DNA of 64,000 nucleotides from Owenia fusiformis (GCA_903813345.2 CAIIXF020000009.1:29114740-29178739); one strand, 5' to 3'; positions 34,991 through 47,258 are shown, numbered from the stretch's first letter. The notes: generated by a model not told the origin, from the letters alone. Translations and numbers: made by a program.

Positions 34991-37764
34991 TGTGTTTTCA
35001 ATATTAGATGAAAACCACCTTGTTTGAAAATAATAACAAATTCACGAATGAATAAGTACTATGGTTATGAATAAGAACGAAAATGAAAGAAAATAGGCTC
35101 CAGATAATAAAAATGAGAGCCCATCACTTAGAAGCATGTTTAAAACACAAGATTCATAGTATAAAGAACCTGAACCGATGTGTAGAATCCTCTCTTCTAC
35201 TGTTGATTGAATAATATAAAATTATATTTCAATCAATTGACTCATGATCTTATCAATTGAAGACAAGATTCAAACATGTGTGAAGGTACACCGCTTATAA
35301 AGAAACATATAGTTACTTAGAAAATATGCATGAAACCAATCAATACCAGAAAAGGAGTGATTGATAAGTAGCTGTTCAAAAGTATGAAGCATATTTTAAG
35401 GTGAGCCACTCCATAAAAAATGTGGTTAGGGTAAAACTAACCAAAAGATTCTAAGACATAGAGTGGACCTGAGATATGTAGATAAACAATAATGTAGATC
35501 TCCATAAAGAGACACAAAAGTACAAACAAAAAAACTTAGTAAAAATTATCCTTGTAAAATTAAAAATAATGAAACAAGATTTGAAAACCAAGATATCCAA
35601 AATGATTGTAGAATATATATCTTTTATTGACTCTCTGATGTCATTACAATGACGTATTAGTCACTAAAAACTACAATCTACAAAGCCCTATGCCCTGGTA
35701 TAAATAAAGAATGAATATGTTGTGACCAGAAGGCATTAATGAGCCATTCAATGTATCTTAAAGTAAGGCTTCTGTAAACTAAGTAATTTTACACGAATGT
35801 AAAATTAGACCTAAAATTAGTTGATGAATAAGAAATACAAATGTAAAAGCTGAGTGTATCTGTAAGCAGAAAACAACCAGAACATAGAAAACAAGTGATG
35901 TGAAGAGTAGCAAGTGAATGAAATGTTCACATCTCTTAAATTGTCAAAAAAACTAATATCAAATTAATTGACTGCTAAACCACACAAATCCATAAAGTGC
36001 TGGAACCAAGAACCCTACAAAGGGTGTAAAGTGATTGTGAATAAAGATGAGAATTAACTACATCTAGGAACAATGCAGATTCAATCCAACTGAAAAATAT
36101 GTTATCTAGTCAAGCTAGTTACTAAACTAGAAACAAAGTTGAGACTAATTCCCGACTAATAAAAAGTAAGAAAAAGAAACAAGATCAGCAAAAAGATCTT
36201 TCAATACAAGTAAAGTGTAATAATAATTTACACTCATCAATCAGCAGAGTTCTTAGAAAAACTCCACCTATTCATAATCCCTGAACACAACATTTCAAAA
36301 AAGAAAACACTGTTCGGTGGATAAGCACAGCTTGAATGTAAAGATTATTGAGTGAAAAACTAAGGAATAGTCATTCAAAGCAATGAACTCCAACAAAGCT
36401 ACTGTAGGTGCATGAATAAGGGGAATAACCTTATTAACCTAGAAGGCCATCATTACATAATATACTACACAATAAGTATAGTCATGAACTCAAAGGATTA
36501 GAACCCTAGGGCTAGTAAAAGTATACTAGTATAGGGTTAAAGAGTAAAGGTCCCTTATAGAAAGGTTCAAAGTATGAGTGAAAAACCTTTACAAAAAAAG
36601 ATAATACAAGCCAGTAGGGGTCAAATAAAGTTCAACTGGGTCTGAACTTATTGTCCCAAAAACAAGCTAGGCTAAGCCTAAAGTTGACTGTTAGCTAAGC
36701 GTGTAGCTTAAAAATAAAATCCATGGAAGGATTTCCTAAAAACTGACCTGTTTCTAGTGTTAGAAGTACACTAAAATACAACCACAAATGAGCTCACTGC
36801 ACTGAAGAATGACTTGTGACTCTGTCCAAGTACCTTCTGCTGCTGAGGAAGCCCTGCTGAGGTATAGTCTTGAAGATCTACCATGGGATAGTGGGCACCA
36901 ACTCCCTCAGTAAACTGCTACTCAAGTTGTGCATGCTTCTAATATGCACCTTGCTGTCCCAAAGATCGGCTACTTGGTCATCTGTGCCAGTTCAGATTGT
37001 AGATTTTCCAACTTCTGTAAACTATCACGTTGACTAGGTTCCTGTAACAATCTGGTAACCCCTAGTCCTGCATATATCTGCCATCAATTTACCAATTATC
37101 TAAGAAACTTCTAGCAGATAGAGTAAAAAACTGGACTCTAAAATTTTTCCACTTTTCCATACATAGGCAAGTACAATTATGAAGATATAGCATATAAAGG
37201 GGTGTTAGGTCAGTTGACCTAGAGGGATTCAGGTTATCCTGTTGTTTTTGGACTTGCCCATTTTTCCAAATTAGGGGTATTAGCATATGTCATGGAATAG
37301 GTTGGATTGTATGTAATTGTGTGTTCATAAACAATGGAGTACATGATATTTGTTCCTACATACTGGAGAAAGTATATACACAGGCGTGTTGGGTCATATT
37401 CATGTCCATACTGGAGAAAGAGCGTAATGTCTCTTCATACACATTATAGATATTGTAGTTCATTAAATTCGTTCATACTCACTGGTTTAGGTACATTTTA
37501 TTCGTTATGACACATTGATTAATTAACAAAATATTGAAAACACGGAAGAGAATGAACAACGTTTTGGTTCATGCACAATGGTGAAAGTACAAATCATTTG
37601 CTTATGCATGTTGGAGAATAGACACAAAATATTTGTTCATACATGCAGGAGAAAGTACAAAAAATGTGTTCATTGAAAGTGGAGAACCCAGATTATATAC
37701 TTTCTCCAGTTTGTATGAACAAATTCATCAATGTGTTTCATGCAACACATTTTAATTTGTAATT

Positions 37765-38520
37765 TAAGGTGCTATGTAAGTTAACAGAAATGACAAAACA
37801 AAAAATGTCAAAACCATGCCGGATTCTGAAATTCTTTTGAACCAAGATAACAGAGTTCTGTTTGGACCTCCAGTCAGTTTATCTAGCTCAACATGTTTAC
37901 ATGACCGGGAACACAAGGAAAATGGTCAGAATGACCATAAACATGATGAAATAACCTTTTCAGCCCTCTGAAAATGTGACTGAAAAAATAGCTAAAAGTA
38001 GGTGCTTAGGAAAGGTCAATGGACAGAATCTCTTGATTTTTTCAGAAAATGTGTCTAATATATTGCTCTAAATGATACAATCTTTGAAATTTTAAAAAAT
38101 TGTCTGAAACAATAATTGCTGTAGTTAAAAGGAAAATAGATCGATTTTAAATTCTTTTTTTTCATTTTTTTCTTTTTCTGAGAATGATATGATTTTTTTA
38201 AATTGTATCATTTAGAGTAATATATTGGGCACATTTTCTGAAAAAGTCAAAAGATTCTCTTCAGTGACCTTTCCTGAGCACCTACTCTTAACTATTTTTC
38301 AGTCACATTTTCAGAGGACTGCAAAGGTTATTTCATCATGTTTATGGTCATTCTGACCATTTTCCTTGTGTTACCAGTCATGTAAATGATATGTGGAACT
38401 AATTAAACTGACTGGAGGTCCAAACAGAACTCTGTTATCTTGATTCAAAAAATATTCAAAATCCAGCATGGTTTTAACATTTTTTGTTTTTCATTTCCTG
38501 TTAATTTCCATAGCACCTTA
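37765..38520. mobile_element. 756-bp palindromic (fold-back) element
   Basis: The whole segment folds on a centre near 38160. TAAGGTGCTATG at 37765 pairs with CATAGCACCTTA ending at 38520. Inner pairs include AAACAGAACTCTGTTATC with GATAACAGAGTTCTGTTT and TTTATGGTCATTCTGACC with its complement. Arms are about 370 bp with moderate divergence. Non-coding. Confidence 0.75.
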
Positions 38521-40020
38521 ATTTGTATTTTCAAGTAAGATTTTTTAGAATTGTACCTGTTTGTGAAATTAAGTCAATAAACTAACCATAAATGTCTGCA
38601 ATAATAGAAAAATCAATAGTGATTTTTTGGGCATTTTGGTAAAGCCTTTGGTTTGTAATGGGAAGATTGTCTTTATCACTACAACTGTTCTGCATGGGGT
38701 CTTTTGCACAATTGATAAATTTTATACTATACTAATACATTACTACCTGTATATAGATTTGCAATGTCTAGGTTTTATTCAAGTAACTGACTCCACTGAG
38801 TGTGTATTCAAATGTTATGCTTATAAAATGTATCGACTCCTATACTACCTTTTGAATGAAAATAAACTCTTCCAAAAGTGATAGGACCTTAGTGCACCCA
38901 TGCCATGGTATTGACCTTAGGTTGGCATGCCAAAATGTAAAATCTCTACTGGTGGTACTACTAAGGTACACTTACTTTATTATAGTTTATATCAAACTTT
39001 TTTCATTTCATATTCAATAAGTGGTATATTATGGATGCATAATACTAGATACTAAATGCAATATAATAAAACCTATAGGGTGAACCATCTCTATAACATT
39101 ATTTCAAAGTACGTAAGTCTAAGTCAATGTGAAGTTCATCTCCATTTATTTCTGTACAATATACAATTATATATCAAGCCACTGGACAACCATAGAGCAC
39201 CGAACCTATGGAAGTGGAACACCTCCAAATGCAAGTGGACCACTATATTTTGAGGTACACAAACATAGGAATGTCGATTTTCAAAAATTCATCAAATTTA
39301 TCATCAATTTTCGACCTATTGTAATTAAGGAAAAATATTGAGAAAATTTGGAGGTATTGGAAATAAAGTCAAATTAAATTTTCATCAATAGTATAAGTAT
39401 TTTTATCGTAGGCTAAGTAAATAAAAATTAAGGTAGAGAGGCTTTAACACGTAGAGTTCAATGGGAGAGCTAATGTTGCCAACTACTTATGGAGGGGAGT
39501 GTACAAAAGGCGTTCCACTTACACATGTTTAACAATGATTCACATTAGTTTTGAACATCATCAACTTAACACTGTAACAACAGAGTCTATGATTCATAAT
39601 TCAGCCACCAGGCCTTTGTGTTCAAAATAAAACATTACATACACGTTAATATTTATAGCAGATATTACAATGATAAACATTATGTAAAGATACGAAAATT
39701 ACATAAATCAAATAACAGACACTTGTTAATAATTCTACCAGGTATTACAGTGAACAAATACAACATGCAGTATTTTATTTGTCTCGAAATTCTTGAAATG
39801 AATTGAGATTTGAACAGGGTGTTCTAAATTCGCATTTTCAGGAGCAATACTGAATACATGTATATACCATGTCGCTCTTTATGCATTATTTTTTTAATTT
39901 GATTTTTTTTTATTTCAGAGAAATTGATTATTGAAATAGATTCTCCAATACATCTCTACTGAACAAACCTATAATTCCTGTAAATCGGTGATAGTTAACT
40001 TATTTCGCACGTGGGAACTG

Positions 40021-40222
40021 AGCTTGTATTCGGAACTGCAAGTTTCGGCTGACGGCTACCGGTTAACCTATCAATTTTCATAAATCAACCCGTCAGTTAG
40101 CGAATTAGCGAATCGACCACCGAGATTCACGGCAGGTACTATCCATATTTAAATGAGTTTGTCATCAAATTGTAATCAGCCCGGTAGTCGCCAGCCGGAA
40201 GTTACATTCGCGAATACAAGCT
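40021..40222. repeat. 202-bp palindromic element, unit 2
   Basis: Counterpart of 18067-18268 with the same arms and length. Confidence 0.6.
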
Positions 40223-40454
40223 TAGACGTTATTATATTAATACCTGGTGCAATGAAAGTATCTTCCTTATGCAGAACATATACTGGTTACATTTCACAAC
40301 CCATTGTATTACACTATTGTTCAGAAAATGGATATTGTAATCGTCAACATACAGCGTAGCCGATCTATTTAAAAATAATGGAAATATATTTCTTTAAACT
40401 CAGACCTGCTTAACAGAAAAACAGATCAACAAATACGATGTGATATGATTTAGA

Positions 40455-41235
40455 ATGTTATGCTATGCCTATACTTTGCTATGCTATGCATGCTATTCTA
40501 TGTTATGCTATATGCTATACTATGCTGCTACTCTACGCCATGCGAGCTAAACTTCGCAATGCATGCTATAATATGCTGCTACTATGCTATGCATGGTATT
40601 CTTCGCGATGCATGCTATACTATGCTGCTTCTCTACGCAATGCATGCTAAACTTCGCAATGCATGCTATAATATGCTGCTACTATGCTATGCATGGTATT
40701 CTTCGCGATGCATGCTATACTATGCTGCTACTCTACACTATGCATGCTATGCTTCGCGATACATGCTATACTATGCTGCTACTCTACGCAATGCATGCTT
40801 TGCTTCGCGATGCATGCTATACCATGCTGCTACTATGATATGCATGGTATTCTTCGCGATGCATGTTATACTATGCTGCTACTCTACGCTATGCATGCTA
40901 TACTTCGCGATGCATGCTTTACTATGCTGCTACTCTACGCTATGCATGCTATGCTTCGCGATGCATGCTATACTATGCTGCTACTCTACGCTATGCATGC
41001 TATGCTTAGAGATGCATGCTATACTATGCTGCTACTCTACGCTATGCATGCTATGCTTTGCGATGCATGCTATACTATGCTGCTACTCTACGTTATACAT
41101 GCTATGCTTCGCGATGCATGCTATACTATGCTGCTACGATACGCTATACATACTATGCTAAGCTATGCATGCTATACTATATTATGCTATGCGATGCTAA
41201 GCTACTTTGCTATGCCATGTATGCTATGCTATACT
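40455..41235. repeat. 51-bp GCATGC minisatellite, short allele (unit 2)
   Basis: The same 51-bp unit family as 18497-21065, but only about 0.78 kb. First and last units closely match those of unit 1 (the end block with CTATACATACTATGCTAAGC is shared), so the length difference arose in the middle after duplication. Long open frames here are repeat artefacts. Confidence 0.95.
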
Positions 41236-41254
41236 TTTTACTTTTTATACAATT

Positions 41255-42173
41255 TATAGTTTTATATGAAGCCGCTAGATAACCATACAGCATCGCACCT
41301 ATGGAAGTGGAACACCTCCCAATGCAAGCGGAACACTATATTTTTAGGTACCAAAGGCGTTCCACTTACACATGATTAACAATGGTTCACATTAGTTTTG
41401 AACATCATCAACTTAACACTGTAACAACAGAGTCTATGATTCATAATTCAGCCACAATGCCTTTGTGTTCAAAATAAAACAGGGTCAAAAACCAAGACAC
41501 AAATATTACATTCACGTTAATATTTATAGCTTATATTACAAAGATAAATATTATATAACGATTCGAAAACTACAAATCAAATAACTGACACTTGTCAATA
41601 ACTTTACCAGGTATTACAGTGAATAAATATAACATACAGTATTTTACGTATCTCGAAATTCCTATGTACAAGGTGCTCTAAATTCGCAATTTTTAGGAGC
41701 AAATACTGAATATATATCATGTCACTCTCTATGATCTATTAATTATTGAAATAGATTCTCCAATGCCTCTCCACTGAACAAACCTATAATTTATGGAATT
41801 TGGTGATAGTTCACTTATTTCGTACGTGGGAACTGAGCTAGTATTCGCAAACGCAAGTTTCGGCTGTCGGTTACCGGGTTAACCTATTTATTTTCATAAA
41901 TAAACCAATCAGTTAGCGAATAAGCGAATCAACCATCGATATACACGGCAGGTATTATTCATACTTAAATGAGTTTGCCATCAAATTGCGATCAACCCGG
42001 TAGCCGCTACCGGAAGTTACATTCGCTAACACAAGCTGGGACATTATTTATATTAATACCTGGTACAATCAAAGTATCTTCCTTATACAGAACACTTATT
42101 TGTTACATTGCAAAACACATAACATTGTATTACACTGTTGTTCAGAAAATGGATATCGTATATTTTGACATTG
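41255..42173. repeat. Complete diverged copy of the pre-array block (unit 2)
   Basis: Homologous to about 39170-40440 in the same unit, with visible divergence (for example CAAATAACTGACACTTGTC versus CAAATAACAGACACTTGTT). It includes its own version of the palindromic element (41836-42037). The stretch 41566-42173 is missing from unit 1. Confidence 0.75.
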
Positions 42174-42726
42174 TCAACATATCTAGTTGTCAACCGGTCT
42201 AGTTGAAAGGGGTTGAAAATCAGGACAAAATTTCAGAAAAAAACATGTGGATGGGTTGTTTGCATTTTCCCTGTCTCAAAGTCGAAATTATGTTATCATC
42301 CCTATGAGTGCTTTTCCTTTAAGTAATGCATTGGCCTAACAGATGCATCTGTTTAAATCCTCAGAAAATGGTCAAAATCCAAACATGACTGTCCAAAATC
42401 TGTTGCGATACTTTCCCTCCTCCTTTCAACACGAGTTTGTATCAGAATAAATCATGTGATATTAGATTTTTCCCATTATTATTTTAAAATCTAGAAATTA
42501 GTTCATCAAGGAGACATTTTTTCTGACAGTATTGTTTGATTCCAATCGGATATGGTTTAACCAAGCGATTCTAGATAGTTGGTGTCCCACGGAAAGAGAG
42601 ATCTAAAGTTATAAGTCCAAGTTTTTATGTGAATTGTCACAAACTGAGGAATGTGTGTTCCTATAGGGTCAGAATTAGTTGACGATATCAGGATAGTTCC
42701 GTATCTTTAATATGGTGTTGTCGAAA

Positions 42727-43752
42727 CTAGTCTTGTTGTGCCGGTTTACAACAAAACAGTTTGACGGCACCTTTCTTGAAATCTTGAAACTGAATCGAGT
42801 AAAGAAGCGGATTAATTGCGCAGTTGCAGAATATTACAGCATTTGATAAGTTGAAGAAGTAGCCTTGAAATGACAGTGGGACTCCAGATAGGTAAAGAAA
42901 ATCAAATAATTGTTTCGGTGTGGTACATATGACGTGAAGAATTGCAACTAAAAGCAGGGTTTTGACGATGTTTCGTCGTGCCTGAATCATCTTGAGACGT
43001 CGCATATCTGTGGATAAACCGACGGTTAGATTTGTGTTGGAATGCAGAAACCAAGCCATTCTTCCATAACAAATGGACATGATGGTAATTGGAATGTACC
43101 ACATTACCACTATAGTACCGTAACTAAAAACCATACGACCCACTGGCCATAGTTGGGTACCATTGTCCATCCAAGTATCAAACATATAGCAAATTCCATC
43201 ACGGTAATTGGTAGTTGTAAAGAAAACCGAGTAAAATGACGGTCCAACTAGCCAAGTCAATCCGAAAATAATTTTTATCTTCCCATCTGTGAATATGTAT
43301 TTGTGCTTGAATGGATACATCACTGCAATGTATTTCTCTAGCGTCATGGCAACAAGGTTATAGGTTGAAATCAATACCAATGCCCAAACGAGATAATATG
43401 TCTGCAGCACGAAACAAACGAAACGCCCCGCTACTCCTTCTGGGACAGGGATGATACCATGAAGTAAATAAGTTATAATGATCACCAAGGAAGTTAATAA
43501 ATCGATAAAAGATTGATTGATTATGAATTTGTTTGTTGTCTTTGAACAGAGATACTTAAGGCTGAGCATTACTATTAACACAGTGGCGTTCCCGATCGTT
43601 CCGATCGCACCAATTGCCACATACACAATTTCCATTGTACTGCTTGCTCCCATAACAGGACCCATAGCATCGTTGCTGATTAATTCAGTTTCGTTCCCTA
43701 TGGTTAAGTTTGTGGTAGTATTGGAGACTTGCGGTCCTACGCTGACATTCAT
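42727..43752 (-). CDS. Class A GPCR, orphan peptide-receptor-like, copy 2
   Basis: Intronless 341-codon paralogue of the gene at 21944-22969, with the same start context and all the same family landmarks (GNATV, FIDLLTS, paired Cys, TM4 Trp, TM5 Pro, NPLLY, terminal Cys pair) and the same E-K-Y and C-T-T-P departures. By my count it differs from copy 1 at 17 nucleotides: 15 nonsynonymous and 2 synonymous. The amino-acid changes are H79N, L171P, P172S, C173F, A193T, P200Q, L217M, M271I, F274V, K281Q, I282L, Y300F, T307I and L308F. Thirteen of the 14 lie from TM4 through TM7, which with the loops usually lines the ligand pocket. The frame is intact, so both copies may be functional. The ligand is unknown. 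Confidence 0.92.
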   Translation of the reverse strand: MNVSVGPQVSNTTTNLTIGNETELISNDAMGPVMGASSTMEIVYVAIGAIGTIGNATVLIVMLSLKYLCSKTTNKFIINQSFIDLLTSLVIIITYLLHGIIPVPEGVAGRFVCFVLQTYYLVWALVLISTYNLVAMTLEKYIAVMYPFKHKYIFTDGKIKIIFGLTWLVGPSFYSVFFTTTNYRDGICYMFDTWMDNGTQLWPVGRMVFSYGTIVVMWYIPITIMSICYGRMAWFLHSNTNLTVGLSTDMRRLKMIQARRNIVKTLLLVAILHVICTTPKQLFDFLYLSGVPLSFQGYFFNLSNAVIFCNCAINPLLYSIQFQDFKKGAVKLFCCKPAQQD

Positions 43753-43949
43753 ATTTAGCACTTGGTGATTCGCTTTGATATCAAGTATATCAGTTTATAA
43801 TGAAACAGCGGTAGTTGTTGAACTCGCACTGTCACGTTACAGTTTGTTGGGGCAGTAAGTATAATCTACAAGCATGAAATTAATAAAGATAATAAAGAAA
43901 ATTATTTCTGGGACAATAATCATATTGTGAAAAAGTACAATATCCTATT

Positions 43950-44484
43950 ATTACCACCTTGCCGGGCCAGTTCTAGGGGTTTTAGTGCTAGTTTAGAAGG
44001 CGTTTATTTTACTATATCGACCTGAGAAATATGTGACGTCATAGTGGTGGTCCATATGGACCGGTCTAGAATATATTCTGGACCGGCAATTTTCCCCGGG
44101 AAATTAGATATCGTTCAATGCGTAAGATTTTCTTGCTGTTTCAGTCCTGGTCGTTAACGGTGGTAATAATACTAATAACGTCATTTCTGCGAGCGATATA
44201 GTGAAATATTGTACCTTGGGCCTTCGGCCCTTAATATTTCACTATATCGCCCTTAGAAATGACGTTATTGTACTATTATTACCACCTTGCCGGGCCAGTT
44301 CTAGGGATTTTAGTGCAAGTTTAGAAGGCATTCATTTTACTATATCGACCTGAGAAATGTGTAACGTCATAGTGGTGGTCCATATGGACCGGTCTAGAAT
44401 ATATTCTGGACCGGCAATTTTTCCCCGGGAAATTAGATATCGTTCAGTGCGTAAGATGTTCTTGCTATTTCAGCCCTGGTCGTT
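43950..44484. mobile_element. Repeat insertion in unit 2 with direct and inverted parts
   Basis: Two direct copies (about 43950-44158 and 44273-44484), each with ATTATTACCACCTTGCCGGG, TATATCGACCTGAGAAAT, GGACCGGTCTAGAATATATT and CCCCGGGAAATTAGATATCG. Between them is a hairpin: ATAACGTCATTTCTGCGAGC and ATATAGTGAAATATTG pair with AATATTTCACTATATCGCCC and GAAATGACGTTATT around GGGCCTTCGGCCC. It looks like an element whose ends read ATTATTACCACC, carrying or flanking a second hairpin element. A diverged relative lies at 2312-2935. Confidence 0.6.
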
Positions 44485-45336
44485 ATGCATAGTATTCATC
44501 ATCATGTGTTTTTTTGCCGAAAAAGTAAGTTCATAAGTAAGGTAAGCGAGAAATGAGCTCATCAATGCATGAAAACGGTTCATAGAAATGCATTTGAAAA
44601 TGTTAGTTCTCATAGAAACCAATGGTATAGTAATATTCAATATATTCTTATTTTTAACATGGTTAGATTATCAACAATTTCTGAAGTTTAGCAATTAAAA
44701 AAAAGGTAAATAAATGATAAAACATATTTTATTTAAAACTTTACATGGGGACTTTAAAAGCCCTGTCAAACGTTAAAACCACTCACATTGTATCCTTACC
44801 AAATGTTACCAAAATGTATATGTAAAACATTTCCTTTGAGTTAAGAAGTACTCGATTGAAGAAGAAACATAATCACTCACATTGTATCCTTACCAAAGGT
44901 TACTAAAATGTATATGTAAACCATTTCCATTGAGTTAAGAAGTGAACGTGGTTGAAAAAGAAACATTTGCTAAAAAGTGCAAAAAAATTTAGTTTCGGAT
45001 TATTGAAACCAATAGTGTAGAAATATATAACACATAAGAATTCTTTCAAGTTAGACCAACAGCTTCGTTTGTTTCTGTGAGCTTGATTAGCGTATTTAAA
45101 AAATATTAATAACAGAAAAAAATTCAATATATTTGCATCAAAAAGTGCCTTGAAATTAAACATATATGTCTACATGATGAAATAAATGGCTAACAAGTGT
45201 AACGTTTACCTCTACGGTGTTTAAACTGCTTCTTTATTCGGTACATTACATATTCAATACATACAAGTAAATAAAACAAGCAATTTACCAAACCTTTACC
45301 CAGTTTATCGAATGCTTTCGGTAAAATGTATTAACT

Positions 45337-46349
45337 AGTAGCCCGGACAGAATTGTTCAAAAATTGAGTAAAATTCTGACATACAAAAAAAATATTTAAG
45401 GAGCATCTTTTAATTTATCGATATTATAGGCGTTCATAGTATGACTGACACAAATACATACTTCATCTTTTTGCCTTATATGTCTTCAAAATGGCGGCAT
45501 ATTTTGTGAATTTGAATGTTCAGTTGAAAGTTAATATTTAAGAAATGTCATAGGCCTATTGAGTCATGTAGACTGCTGCTTTGGTATGAGGTAATGACTG
45601 TATTTATAACCCTTTGTTTTAAATTGACTTGTATGTATACCAGTACTTAAAAAGGTTTGTACATTGTATGTGCACTATATTGGTAAGGTCGCAGGACTTA
45701 ACGTTTTTTGGCCATTCCATTGTTACTCGTAGTGGATTAGCAACCCTAGTTCGTTTAACCTGTGCAACTATAGGGTCATACTGCCACAGTTTGTAATGTC
45801 TTTCCCAGTCACACGCCTCTTAACCCATCATTGGCATGCATGTGGATTGTTCTTCAGCTTTTCAATGGCCTCTGAGATGGCTGTTTTGAGCTCTTGAAAA
45901 GATTGAGGACCTACTCTCATCACACTCCGCACATTGGGGCGCCACCTTTTTACATCCTCTTGAACACAACCCCGAACATTTCAAAAGAGTTGATTTCATA
46001 TACCCTTGGCGGAAGTTGACTTCTTGTATTTGATGATTGGTCAGTTGCTGCATTACATCAGGATTGTAACGGTTGCAGCATGGCCCTATAGTCCTATGAC
46101 AATCTTTAAATATTAACCTTCAAGCCATTATGACCAAATATGAGGCAAAATGATGAATTATGTATTTGCGTCAGTTATACTATGAACGCCTATAATATCA
46201 ATAAATTAAGAGATATTCCTTAAATATTTTTTTTGTATGTCAGAATTTTACTCTAGTTTTCAAATATGAGATCAGACTATGATAATACTGAAATTTAAAA
46301 AAAGTTATTAAAGAAAAAGTGACCATTGAACAATTCTGTCCGGGCTACT
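45337..46349. mobile_element. Long-TIR DNA transposon, unit 2 copy (uninterrupted)
   Basis: About 1.01 kb, TA-flanked, with ends AGTAGCCCGGACAGAATTGT. Long inverted arms include ATAGGCGTTCATAGTATGAC. The right arm has lost a segment relative to unit 1 (the AATGGCGGCATATTTTG part). No intact transposase. The 63-codon frame at 45862-46053 (minus) matches that in unit 1. Confidence 0.7.
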
Positions 46350-47258
46350 ATGTTATAGAAAAATAAATCATTTGGTAAGTATAGAAAAACTTATATCGAC
46401 AGGGTTCAAATAGAAATTCGATATTTCGGATATAATGTGTTACTCTTAAGGAATACCATAACAATTTACGCAAGAAATATATCATTTATAGAATGAGAAT
46501 AAAATTGTAAGTTAATGCACGTCATAGTATTTAAGAGATTTAATCCATTGGCTCTTTTGAAAACTTTTTTTTTATAAAACTTGATTTGATGTAACATACA
46601 AATGTTTTTACCGAGTAGAAAATTGATTTAGCGAATATAAACATTCCATTTACCGAATATATTTGAATTTAATGAATAAAAAAGCAAATAAAATGCCGTA
46701 TACCTTATCTGTCCTATTGTGTGGAGAATAAATGTTTTCACAGTGAGTGTGTGTTGCTAATTCTAAACTAAGACCATACCTTTTTAGAACAACTATTTTG
46801 AAAAATGTCTCAAAGTCTCGAATTAAAACAACATTGTAAAATCATGTTTGAAAACTTACTTGGTTCACATTTTTATCATTTATATCAAGTTTTACTCACC
46901 CGTCTCTGACAAATCAGTTGTGAAAGAAATAAGTTATCTGTGCCCTGGCTTAAATAGGAAATCGGGACGCCCCGAGCGGTCATTTATCTGTGAGATTTAA
47001 CTATTATTAGAATGTCATATTTCCGCATTATGTGACACTAAAAGCAAAATGTATATAAAATGTGATTCATGTAACCTGTCAAGTATGTGCAATGTTCAAA
47101 ATGCTTATATGTCATTATAAGTGAAATTAATTAGCATATACGGTAAGGCACATGTGTGCGGCAAAAAAAACAAAAATGTTGAGTAGTTAAATGTCAAAAA
47201 ATAATGACGTATCATTAACCCATGGACTTCTAGTGATCCGAGTGCATAGGACGTAAAT

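Larger units (their letters stand above)
32027..37318. mobile_element. 5.3-kb nested TIR element
   Basis: Left end ATTACATACAATCCAACC (continuing to CTATTCCATGACATATGC) is inverted at the right end (GCATATGTCATGGAATAGG, then TTGGATTGTATGTAAT). The flanking AATT/TA is palindromic, so the target duplication is uncertain. The interior has local duplications (32270-32635 and 34350-34990) but no transposase frame. The open frame at 32566-32820 (minus) and others are short and unrecognised. Confidence 0.6.
30326..38947. mobile_element. 8.6-kb TIR element inserted in unit 2
   Basis: Ends 30326-30350 and 38923-38947 are perfect 25-bp inverted repeats starting AGAGATTTTACATTTTGG. Flanking ACT (30323-30325 and 38948-38950) is a probable 3-bp target duplication. 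Unit 1 has the empty site at about 17066-17068 with ATT in its place. No long reading frame exists inside, so it is non-autonomous or decayed. Three-bp target duplications occur in PIF/Harbinger and CACTA-type transposons, but the ends do not identify a superfamily. Other elements are nested inside (31752-37318 and 37765-38520). Confidence 0.8.

Noticed and set aside
40460-41282. Similar long open frames in unit 2
   Set aside because: Same minisatellite artefact as in unit 1.
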